From the NCBI GenBank assembly GCA_016935885.1, contig JAFGQA010000244.1, forward strand, positions 1 to 13,008: a DNA stretch of 13,008 bases, written 5' to 3'. Positions 7,237 to 13,008 of this stretch are shown one piece after another. How positions within the stretch are numbered: position 1 is the first letter of the stretch; each line of letters starts with the position of its first letter. The position numbers and the translations under genes are program-made. This DNA is from Phycisphaerae bacterium. GTDB taxonomy: Bacteria > Planctomycetota > Phycisphaerae > UBA1845 > UTPLA1. Below the pieces are notes generated by a model. That model saw only the letters and a program-made list of their open reading frames with translations. It had not been told where the DNA came from and ran no database searches.

Positions 7237-9177
7237 TCAGCACCGGGTTTTGCGCCGGCACAGGAGAACGGCGCCGCCAACGGCGAGCATCGCGAACGTG
7301 GCCGGTTCGGGAATGGCCGCCCAGGTGATCGCATCCACATCCATACCGATGTCTATGTATGGGATTGGCAAGGTGCCATTAAGCCAAGACAGGTAGACGT
7401 AGCCGGGATCCAACGGATTACCGGCGGCGTCCTTCGCCTCCGGGGCGTCGCCGTCCACCGAGAACAAGAGACCGTCGATGATCCCGCTATCGCTTAGACT
7501 GAAGAACTGTATGGCGTCGATGTCGGTGTTCTCTGATAGCTTGATGATCGTCTCGCCATCATAGCTCGCCGCGCCATAGATATCGGTTGGGTCCCAGCCG
7601 TCCAGCTCGTACCAGAACTTGTTCCCGGAGGCGTCTTCCTTCACAGTCCCACCCGGCGCGAGGACCTCGTAATCCGGGAAAACCCGCGTGTCCACGAAGT
7701 CAACCGAGTACGCAAACAGCTCACTGAACTCCAGATCCACTGCATCGACGTCGTCGTCCAGCGGGTCACCGGGCAAAGACGACTCCGCCCGGTTCAGCCC
7801 GAGGCCATCCTCGTCCGCCTCGAAGGCCGCAAGGTTGTTCTGGAACGCGCCAGCCGTATACCAAGGTACGGGCAGTTCGATGAGCGACAGTTCCCCGGGG
7901 TTGCACCCTGCGTTGCCTTCGGACACGCCAGGGACCCAGCCATGCGGGTTCGGATCGCCGTGATCTTCCGAGTAGGACAGGTAGTTCATCGGCTGGATGC
8001 TGAGGAGAACGTCCATGCCGTCGATATCGAACGGATACTCCCTGCCGTTGGTCACGGTGCCCCCGTTGTAGTCGTTCGCCCCGCCACCGTCGTCCCACAC
8101 GCGGCCGTAACTGCCGGAGAGCGAGGAGCCGAAGATGTCACCGGGGTCGCCACCGGGAGCCTGAGCGTTGGCTTGGCCCGTGCCGAAGTTGTCGTTGGAG
8201 AAGAACACCTTGCTGCCCGCTCCGGCGTCCGCAAGGGCACGGGGCTGCTGGGACGTGAACATCATGATGGGACCCCAGGCCTGCGTCTTCGTCGTGCCGT
8301 CGGCCGGGTCGTTCACTCGGGCGCCGGTGTCTTTGAAATCGACGCCAATCATGGTGTGCCCGTCTATCTTGACTCCCGTGGGTCGGCCGGCGCGAATCTC
8401 GCCGTAGTACAATGATCGTTGGGTTGGGGTCGGGTTCTTGTTGACGTTGCCCCAGAGGATGTTCGACTCGTAATGGCCCGTCCACGGGGCCTCCGGGGAC
8501 ATCTTTCGGATGCCTAGAACCGCGTCGGAATCCGTGATTTGCCCGGTCGTGTCGTTCTTCCACCACTGCGTACCGTACCACGCCTGATGATCTCCATTGT
8601 TCATGGTCTGGTTGACGTCGTTGGTGTCCATTGCCGCGGCAAATTGCCCGATCGTTGTGGTTTGGCTCGGCTCACTGTGCAGCGAGTCGTTGTGCCAGTA
8701 GTTGTGGGCGATGGCATAGCTGGTGGGCGCACAGTGCCAGTCGCCGTTCTTCATCTCCTCGTAGTCAGCATCAAGAAACGGCTGGGCTTTGTCCAAATCT
8801 GGTTGAGTCGGGTCGCCTGGCATCTTTGGCACCGTCGACCAGTCATAAACAATGTAGTCTTTCTTCCACACGAGGCCCTCCCGGTGACCACTTCGGTAGA
8901 TCCGGTAGTCCATCTCGGTAAGCTGGTCGTAATTGAGCCGGGTCTCGTTGTGGAAAAGATCGGTCGGCTTTCCATCGTAGCAACTCTTGAACCGATCGTT
9001 TCCCTGTTGGACCCACGTTCGGACCTGATAAGGACGGGCCCAGGACCTGGTCGCCGGCAGGCAGATGAGAACGAAGCAGAGGAGCCAGTAAGAACTTGCT
9101 GAAGGTACATTTCGAAGAGCGCGTTCGCTGAACGTGCGTAAGGCAACGGACGCGGACGCCGTGAGTTGACCAACCAT
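7237..9177 (-). CDS. Secreted PEP-CTERM protein with cysteine-peptidase-like domain
   Basis: The 646-residue product has a long signal peptide (hydrophobic YWLLCFVLICLPA, likely cleavage after Ala47 in TRSWA). It ends with a PEP-CTERM sorting tail: IPEP near 622, a hydrophobic helix, and RRKTRC. Residues 146-158 read GDWHCAPTSYAIA, typical of a papain-fold nucleophile Cys (Cys149) at the start of a helix. Residues 271-281 read IDGHTMIGVDF with His274, and ARVNDP follows with Asn289 or Asp290. The order Cys, His on a strand after a G-P-xGV segment (GRPTGVKI), then Asn/Asp matches C39-like secreted peptidases. The C-terminal half holds an acidic stretch (LPGDPLDDDVDAVDL) and a beta region with TDIDAIQF and LLFSVDGD, often seen in PEP-CTERM proteins. 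The start at 9177 is fixed by GGAGG seven bases upstream and by a promoter whose -10 covers the longer ORF's first codon. Peptidase activity is inferred, not shown. Confidence 0.88.
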   Translation of the reverse strand: MVGQLTASASVALRTFSERALRNVPSASSYWLLCFVLICLPATRSWARPYQVRTWVQQGNDRFKSCYDGKPTDLFHNETRLNYDQLTEMDYRIYRSGHREGLVWKKDYIVYDWSTVPKMPGDPTQPDLDKAQPFLDADYEEMKNGDWHCAPTSYAIAHNYWHNDSLHSEPSQTTTIGQFAAAMDTNDVNQTMNNGDHQAWYGTQWWKNDTTGQITDSDAVLGIRKMSPEAPWTGHYESNILWGNVNKNPTPTQRSLYYGEIRAGRPTGVKIDGHTMIGVDFKDTGARVNDPADGTTKTQAWGPIMMFTSQQPRALADAGAGSKVFFSNDNFGTGQANAQAPGGDPGDIFGSSLSGSYGRVWDDGGGANDYNGGTVTNGREYPFDIDGMDVLLSIQPMNYLSYSEDHGDPNPHGWVPGVSEGNAGCNPGELSLIELPVPWYTAGAFQNNLAAFEADEDGLGLNRAESSLPGDPLDDDVDAVDLEFSELFAYSVDFVDTRVFPDYEVLAPGGTVKEDASGNKFWYELDGWDPTDIYGAASYDGETIIKLSENTDIDAIQFFSLSDSGIIDGLLFSVDGDAPEAKDAAGNPLDPGYVYLSWLNGTLPIPYIDIGMDVDAITWAAIPEPATFAMLAVGGAVLLCRRKTRC

Positions 9178-9184
9178 GCCACTG

Positions 9185-9189
9185 CCTCC
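9185..9189 (-). promoter_or_regulatory. Shine-Dalgarno deciding the PEP-CTERM start
   Basis: GGAGG on the minus strand lies seven bases before the ATG at 9177, an ideal spacing. It is the clearest ribosome binding site in the window and selects this start over the in-frame one 69 bases further upstream. Confidence 0.8.
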
Positions 9190-9244
9190 ATCTTTTTTCC
9201 AACAGTTGACTGCGCTGCCCCCCTGCCAGCTTCTTCCGCCGCCC

Positions 9245-9272
9245 ATTATATCAAACCGCTACACGGATACAA
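9245..9272 (-). promoter_or_regulatory. Promoter of the PEP-CTERM gene
   Basis: On the minus strand TATAAT (9245-9250) is preceded by TTGTAT (9267-9272) with a 16-base spacer. The -10 is a perfect sigma70 hexamer; the -35 matches TTGACA at only three positions. The expected transcript start is near 9238, giving a leader of about 60 bases before the ATG at 9177. Confidence 0.55.
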
Positions 9273-9352
9273 GGTTTCTCCCGGAACCTCGTTCTCGCCG
9301 AGGCCGGTGAGGCGACATGCCGCGCAACCGTTGACCGACCGATCCGCAGTCC

Positions 9353-10576
9353 TTATTCCCTCTCCTCCAAGACCTGATCGGAGGGAATCACGCATTTGCC
9401 CTTGTAGGTCGTTCCCCGCCACGTGATGGATCGGCGGCCGCCGACGCGGCGCAGGGCGTTAACCAACGCGGCCGCGCCGATCGCCGCCCCCACGGGATAC
9501 GTCAGGCCGTACAGCGGATGGGAGCGATTCAAGGCGTAAAACCGGAACATGACACTGATCTGCGCGGCACACGTAGCCCCGGCGACCCAAGTGAGTATCT
9601 GCCACGCCGCCGATGTACCCGGGCCGAGACACTGCAAGGTCACGCCACTGACCAGCGCCGCCCACGGCAACAAGCTGAACGTCGTCACGACCAGGATAGA
9701 CAGAAACAGCCGTCGCAACGTGCCGAAGCAGCCATAGAAGATGCGCGTCCAGCCCGACCAAATGTGTACAAACGAATCGTACATCCGCACGCTGTACAGG
9801 TCCTTGTTTGACACCACGACGAGGCGCTGGTCGGCCTCCTTCGCACGGCGTGCCAGGTGCATGTCCTCGTTCACCTCGGCCTTCACCGCCTCGTGACCGC
9901 CGACCGCCTCGTGGCAGGACCGACGCATCAGCATGAAGGCGCCGTTGGCATAAGCCGTCCGCCGTTTCGGATCGTTGACCCGCAAGGGATTGAACCAGAT
10001 CAGCAGGATCCCGCTGCACGCCGGTTGGATGACGCGCTCCCAGAAGCTGTCGGTCTCGTGCGCCGGAAGCACCGACAGAAAGTCCGCGCCCTTCTCCGTC
10101 GCATAGCGCATCGCAACGGCCAGGGCTCGACGTGAGACGAAAACGCAGTCCGCGTCCGTGAAACAGAACCATTCGCCCCTGGCTCGCTCGATGCCTTCCC
10201 GCATCGCGTTGTTTTTGCCGAACCAGCCCGGCTGGAGCTCTCGGATGTGCAGCGCGGTCAAGCGGTCATCCCCGGCGGCCAACGCGTCGATGATCTCACC
10301 GGTGCGGTCCGTGCTGCGGTCGTCTATCGCAATTACCTCGAAGTCCGGGTAGTCCTGGGCGATCAGCGATTTCAGGCATCCCCCGATGTTCGATTCCTCC
10401 TCCTTTGCCGCCACGAGGATGCTCACCAGGGGCAGCTCGCCGGACGAATCCGCGTACATCCCTGAATGAAGCGGAGGCATGATCCGGGCAACCCTGCCAA
10501 TCTGCAGATGACGGCTCATCCAGACGACGAACGCCAACGTCGTGAGGCCGAGCCAAAACCACAAAGCCAAGATCAT
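9353..10576 (-). CDS. Membrane glycosyltransferase, family 2
   Basis: The 407-residue product should move a sugar from a nucleotide donor to a lipid or other membrane acceptor at the inner face of the membrane. It has an N-terminal transmembrane helix (residues 2-20), then a GT-A domain: VSILVAAKEEESNI (51-64), IDDRSTD with Asp85-Asp86, GKNNAMREG, the metal-binding DAD at 141-143 (FTDADC), and the NGAFMLM strand at 211-217. Glu237-Asp238 of NEDMHLARR is the likely catalytic acidic pair. Hydrophobic segments between about 290 and 380 form C-terminal membrane helices, and the end carries ITWRGTTYKGK. The layout matches CrtQ/HpnB-type carotenoid or hopanoid-associated glycosyltransferases, but neither pathway is represented nearby, so the acceptor is unknown. 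The ATG is well placed, though no clear Shine-Dalgarno precedes it. Confidence 0.9.
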   Translation of the reverse strand: MILALWFWLGLTTLAFVVWMSRHLQIGRVARIMPPLHSGMYADSSGELPLVSILVAAKEEESNIGGCLKSLIAQDYPDFEVIAIDDRSTDRTGEIIDALAAGDDRLTALHIRELQPGWFGKNNAMREGIERARGEWFCFTDADCVFVSRRALAVAMRYATEKGADFLSVLPAHETDSFWERVIQPACSGILLIWFNPLRVNDPKRRTAYANGAFMLMRRSCHEAVGGHEAVKAEVNEDMHLARRAKEADQRLVVVSNKDLYSVRMYDSFVHIWSGWTRIFYGCFGTLRRLFLSILVVTTFSLLPWAALVSGVTLQCLGPGTSAAWQILTWVAGATCAAQISVMFRFYALNRSHPLYGLTYPVGAAIGAAALVNALRRVGGRRSITWRGTTYKGKCVIPSDQVLEERE

Positions 10577-10617
10577 TGGCGGACTTTCGGTCTAAGAGCC
10601 CATCCCAATATCGTCGA

Positions 10618-10634
10618 ACCGGCGTCACGCCGGT
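10618..10634. repeat. Perfect ACCGGCG hairpin in the gap
   Basis: ACCGGCG and CGCCGGT are separated by TCA. The sequence closely matches the hairpin that opens the 80-bp element at 8-26 (CACCGGCG TCT CGCCGGTG), so it is probably a fragment of the same family. No T-run follows on either strand. Confidence 0.5.
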
Positions 10635-10688
10635 GCTTCAAGGCCCAGAGGCCCGTGCGACAACGGGGCTCGGGATAGGCTCCAACGT

Positions 10689-10976
10689 TCAAGATTCGTG
10701 CCAATACAACACCGTCGCGAGGATCAGCAGCCACAGGCCGATCTGCACGAACTCCCGCGTGAACCGGCGAAAACGCAGCCGCAGAAGCTGCACGATCATG
10801 TAGCTCCGCATCATCGAAACCGTCCTGTCGGCCCCCGACAGATAAACGCACCACCGCCACAGCGAACGAGCCGTCATCACGAGGGCGTAGATGGTGCAGA
10901 TCGTGCCGAGAACCAGGCGCCACACCTCAAAAAGATCACGCCCGCCCAGGACGTCGACGGCGAGTATCCCACACAT
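10689..10976 (-). CDS. Small membrane protein of unknown function
   Basis: The 95-residue product has two hydrophobic helices: LVLGTICTIYALVMTARSLW (about 20-39) and IGLWLLILATVLYW near the C terminus. Between them lies a basic, conserved-looking segment (SGADRTVSMMRSYMIVQL then LRFRRFTREF). This two-helix form with an arginine-rich middle is known to me only as an uncharacterised small protein associated with planctomycetes. The start is uncertain: ATG at 10976 was chosen because upstream codons look non-coding, but a GTG (the V of LFEVW) or an ATG at 11048 are alternatives. It lies 112 bases upstream of the glycosyltransferase gene on the same strand and may be co-transcribed with it. Confidence 0.65.
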   Translation of the reverse strand: MCGILAVDVLGGRDLFEVWRLVLGTICTIYALVMTARSLWRWCVYLSGADRTVSMMRSYMIVQLLRLRFRRFTREFVQIGLWLLILATVLYWHES

Positions 10977-11034
10977 GGTATCAAGCACCGTACACCGCGC
11001 CGGATGGACATCTACCAGTCCGTGCCTGAACTGG

Positions 11035-11117
11035 GGCACCGGCGCCAAAGCCGGTGGCTCTCACCGGTCAGGACCGGCGTTTCCGAACCGCTGTCTTCCC
11101 TTTTACCACCGGGCTGC
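11035..11117 (+). repeat. Dispersed 80-bp element, copy B, behind the yggS-like gene
   Basis: This is the partner of 6-85, in the same orientation and on the same side of a minus-strand gene. Its opening hairpin is CACCGGC / GCCGGTG with loop GCCAAA, a different loop from copy A. The T-run after the copy A hairpin is absent here. It ends 13 bases from the stop codon of the yggS-like gene. Confidence 0.8.
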
Positions 11118-11130
11118 CAGCCCTCGGAGA

Positions 11131-11976
11131 TCACGATTCACCCGTATGGGCAGAGCCTTCCGGGCTTGTCAATCCCTCAAACAGGGCGCTGCCGATGCGA
11201 ACAATGGTCGCCCCCGCCTCGACGGCAATCTCAAAGTCGCCGCTCATGCCCATCGACAGCTCCCGGAAACCATCGCCCACGTACCGCTCACCACGCACTT
11301 CCTCAAAAACGTCACGCAGCCGGTCAAACGACAGGCGTACTTCATACGGCGTACCGCCCAACGGGCCCATGGTCATCAGCCCGCAGAGGCGGATGCCCGA
11401 CCAACTGGCGAAGTGCTCCGCCAGATGCGTGACCGCGCCCACCGCAACGCCGAACTTGCTCCTCTCCCCGCTCGTGTTCACCTGAAGGAGGATGTCCACG
11501 ACCCGTCCGACCTTGGTGGCCTGGATATGGATGTCCTCGGGCAGCCGCAGGCTATCCACACTGTGGATCAATTCCACCCACGGGAGGACCAGCTTCACCT
11601 TGTTCCGCTGCAGGTGGCCGACCATGTGCCACCGAGGACGCAGCAGGCCGGCGCGTGAACCTCTTCTCGCGCCGCCGCCCCCAGTCAGAACGCTTCTTCT
11701 CTCGTTGAGTTCCTGGATCATGCTGGCCCGCTTGTTGAGTTGCTGAGCCCGGCTCTCGCCCAAATCCAGAATCCCCATCTCCAGTGCCTGACGGACCACT
11801 TCCATCTCGACGTATTTGGTCACCGCAAGCAGCCGGACGCTGTTCGGGTCGCGATGGGCCCGCGCGCACGCAGCGCTGATCCGCTCGCGAATCCGCTTGT
11901 GATTCTCGGACAGCCGGCGCCGCACCGCTGCAACGTCGCCGATCACGGTATCGCTTCCCTTCGTCCGTGCCCCCAT
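11131..11976 (-). CDS. yggS: YggS/PLPBP-family pyridoxal-phosphate-binding protein
   Basis: Members of this family (YggS, YlmE, human PLPBP) are single-domain TIM-barrel proteins that bind PLP and keep its free level and amino-acid pools balanced; no robust enzyme activity is established. The 281-residue product shows the family marks: the PLP lysine Lys54 in LLAVTKYV, WHMVGHLQRNKVK (116-128), LLQVNTSGERSKFG, LMTMGPLG, LSMGMSGDFEIA and VRIGSALFEG. It is longer than the usual ~230 residues. One cause is about 18 extra residues at the N terminus, which a GTG start at 11946 (preceded by GGGAAG) would partly remove. The other is a Gly/Arg-rich insertion around 94-113. The usual GEN-R segment reads GESR at 73-76. 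No dedicated partner gene (proC, sepF) is next to it. Confidence 0.92.
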   Translation of the reverse strand: MGARTKGSDTVIGDVAAVRRRLSENHKRIRERISAACARAHRDPNSVRLLAVTKYVEMEVVRQALEMGILDLGESRAQQLNKRASMIQELNERRSVLTGGGGARRGSRAGLLRPRWHMVGHLQRNKVKLVLPWVELIHSVDSLRLPEDIHIQATKVGRVVDILLQVNTSGERSKFGVAVGAVTHLAEHFASWSGIRLCGLMTMGPLGGTPYEVRLSFDRLRDVFEEVRGERYVGDGFRELSMGMSGDFEIAVEAGATIVRIGSALFEGLTSPEGSAHTGES

Positions 11977-12099
11977 TCCATTTGATGGCGTCCTCTCGCG
12001 TGCATCGCTGCCAGATTCTAACCTCGTTCGCCCGTCTCCAACAAGCCGCCCCCAAACACAAGAACGCTAAACCGGTTCTTCTAATGTCTGAGCAGCGCG

Positions 12100-12127
12100 G
12101 GTGCCACTGGCGGCTTGTCCGCCAGTG
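12100..12127 (+). repeat. GGTGC-headed covarying palindrome, copy 2
   Basis: GGTGC, then stem CACTGGCGG (12105-12113) and CCGCCAGTG (12119-12127) with loop CTTGT. Compared with the copy at 3041 the fourth stem pair is T-A instead of G-C, changed on both sides. Confidence 0.85.
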
Positions 12128-12146
12128 TCCACAAACGTGATGGACG

Positions 12147-12173
12147 CACGAGAAGGCAAGCCGCCCGTGGCAC
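12147..12173 (-). repeat. GGTGC-headed palindrome, copy 3, inverted and partly decayed
   Basis: On the minus strand GTGC is followed by CACGGGCGG, loop CTTGC and a right arm CTTCTCGTG that departs from CCGCCCGTG at three positions. It faces copy 2 across about 20 bases, giving a head-to-head pair. Confidence 0.6.
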
Positions 12174-12408
12174 GCGTGGTTGCCAACTGTCCGGACATGA
12201 CCAAGTCCCGTTTAGGATGCGCCCCAACAGGCAAAGCTCGATCACCATCGGCCTATGAGAGGGCGAGCCGCCGTCGGTAGGTGCCGTGCCGTTGCCAACG
12301 GCCGCCAATCCATTGATTGCCTTGGAGAACCACTGCCTCTGGTGGTGAGAATCGACAAGGCTTTGCCGTTTTCAGCGTTTTGTGGCGGACGCCGCGCACC
12401 CGCGGCGG

Positions 12409-12603
12409 CGTGTGTCCGCAGAACGTGCGTCCGCAGACCGTGTGTCTGCAGAACGTGTGCCCGCGGAGCGTGTGTGTGCAGAACGCGTGTCTGCGGAACG
12501 CGTCTCCACGGAACGCGTGTCTGCAGCACGCGTGTCCGCCGCGTGTGGGTCCGCAAGGTGCGTGGGCGTGGGGCGCGTGTTCGTGGGGCGCGTGTTCGCT
12601 TCG
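12409..12603. repeat. 15-bp minisatellite, 13 units
   Basis: Thirteen directly abutting 15-bp units follow the consensus CGYGTGTCTGCRGAA, best kept in units 1-8 (12409-12528) and degenerate toward the right end. Because the period is a multiple of three and no stop arises, several frames stay open and read as pentapeptide repeats such as VSAER, VCLQN or, on the other strand, ADTRS. No frame has a ribosome binding site or a plausible non-repeat domain, so I call it non-coding. Confidence 0.9.
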
Positions 12604-12657
12604 GCCCCAACGGGGCCGGGGATCGTAGCCGGGGGTGGAGCGCAGCGGAACCCCCGG
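12603..12657 (+). repeat. Structured dispersed element, plus copy
   Basis: It starts with hairpin GGCCCC AAC GGGGCC (12603-12617). GGATCGTAGCC and an 8-bp stem follow: CCGGGGGT (12629-12636) and ACCCCCGG (12650-12657) around a 13-base loop GGAGCGCAGCGGA. A related copy lies inverted at 12763-12826. Confidence 0.7.
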
Positions 12658-12725
12658 TGACCGGGCCACCGGGCCACGCTCGTCCCGAAGGGGCGACGGA
12701 AGTGTCACCACCGTGACACCTCTCG

Positions 12726-12750
12726 CCTCCACGCCATTCGGGGCGGGAGG
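12726..12750. repeat. Hairpin beside the structured element
   Basis: CCTCC-CGCC and GGCG-GGAGG arms, each interrupted by one unpaired base, close around CATTCG. The ATTCGGGGCG loop side is shared with the hairpin at 12811-12826, so both are probably ends of the inverted element copy. Confidence 0.45.
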
Positions 12751-12762
12751 TTGATGGGCGCG

Positions 12763-12826
12763 ATCCGCAACCACGGGTTCTGCCTCGCTCCACCGGTGGC
12801 TACGATCCTGCGCCCCATTCGGGGCG
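12763..12826 (-). repeat. Structured dispersed element, inverted copy
   Basis: On the minus strand it reads hairpin CGCCCC GAAT GGGGCG (12811-12826), then AGGATCGTAGCC, CCACCGGT, GGAGCGAGGCAGA and ACCCGTGG. This matches the order of the copy at 12603-12657. The long stem has changed on both sides (CCACCGGT with ACCCGTGG, one mismatch), so pairing is largely kept although sequence is not. Confidence 0.65.
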
Positions 12827-12868
12827 GATACGTGTGTACGTCACGATACGTCGTGGATGTTCGCGGCG

Positions 12869-12896
12869 GGTGCCACTGGCAGCTTGCCTGCCAGTG
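12869..12896 (+). repeat. GGTGC-headed covarying palindrome, copy 4
   Basis: GGTGC, stem CACTGGCAG (12874-12882) and CTGCCAGTG (12888-12896), loop CTTGC. The eighth stem pair is A-T here, against G-C in copies 1 and 2. Confidence 0.85.
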
Positions 12897-12922
12897 CGGA
12901 TGCCCCACGCGCACGCCGGCCG

Positions 12923-12950
12923 GGTGCCACTGGCAGCTTGCCTGCCAGTG
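12923..12950 (+). repeat. GGTGC-headed covarying palindrome, copy 5
   Basis: GGTGC, stem CACTGGCAG (12928-12936) and CTGCCAGTG (12942-12950), loop CTTGC; identical in stem and loop to the copy 54 bases upstream. Such direct pairing suggests local duplication. Confidence 0.85.
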
Positions 12951-13008
12951 TCTGGACTTTGGCACTTAACTAGTTACTGCGTGCCCTGGCCTACGCCGCC
13001 TGGCGCCC

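Larger units (their letters stand above)
11977..13008. other. Gene-free, repeat-packed region
   Basis: Roughly 1 kb beyond the yggS-like gene holds no credible gene. It contains four of the five full covarying palindromes, a 13-unit 15-bp minisatellite open in several frames on both strands, an inverted pair of structured elements and several shorter hairpins (for example GCCGTT/AACGGC at 12289-12303). Predicted ORFs here are low-complexity Arg/Cys/Val/Ala reads of the repeats. Confidence 0.75.

Noticed and set aside
9178..9246. Longer N terminus of the PEP-CTERM protein
   Set aside because: It would begin inside the -10 box, and the signal peptide and GGAGG fit the start at 9177.
10698..11658. 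Plus-strand ORFs across the small membrane protein and the yggS-like gene
   Set aside because: They are low-complexity Pro/Arg/His shadows antisense to genes with clear family motifs.
12255..12716. Repeat proteins encoded by the minisatellite (VSAER, VCRTR, VCLQN, ADTRS frames)
   Set aside because: Several frames on both strands are open because the period is 15; none has a ribosome binding site or any domain outside the repeat.

Overview
The window looks like chromosomal DNA of a GC-rich planctomycete (Planctomycetota, possibly Phycisphaerae-like). The grounds are inference: a PEP-CTERM exported protein, a GyrA with Ala/Pro at the two quinolone-determining positions, long repeat-filled intergenic stretches, and a small membrane-protein type I associate with that phylum. 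No rRNA, tRNA, transposase, integrase, CRISPR array or phage gene was found.

Layout. (1) 85-2772, minus: gyrA, DNA gyrase subunit A, with a leader hairpin and a possible promoter upstream. (2) 2773-3514: a gene-poor stretch holding the gyrA leader, four head-to-tail 28-bp repeats and several palindromes, ending in a good sigma70-like promoter for the next plus-strand gene. (3) 3515-7023, plus: a tail-anchored coiled-coil protein with five 25-residue repeats, a small lipoprotein, a one-pass membrane protein with a TPR-like region (coupled to the lipoprotein by a stop/start overlap), and a 232-residue cytosolic protein of unknown function. (4) 7024-7236: hairpins between convergent genes. (5) 7237-9177, minus: a secreted 646-residue PEP-CTERM protein with a papain-fold-like Cys/His pattern and a clear promoter and ribosome binding site. 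(6) 9353-11976, minus: a membrane family 2 glycosyltransferase, a 95-residue membrane protein, and a YggS/PLPBP-type PLP-binding protein. (7) 11977-13008: about 1 kb without a credible gene, packed with repeats of at least three families.

How it works together: the protein-coding genes look like ordinary chromosomal housekeeping and envelope genes, with no obvious single pathway. The most distinctive content is repetitive DNA. A GGTGC-headed hairpin occurs in five copies whose stem bases covary. An 80-bp element sits right behind the stop codons of both gyrA and the yggS-like gene. A second structured element occurs as an inverted pair, and there is a 13-unit 15-bp minisatellite. These suggest small, structure-bearing dispersed elements colonising the gaps between genes. 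The best protein leads are the PEP-CTERM putative cysteine peptidase and the 25-residue-repeat tail-anchored coiled coil.
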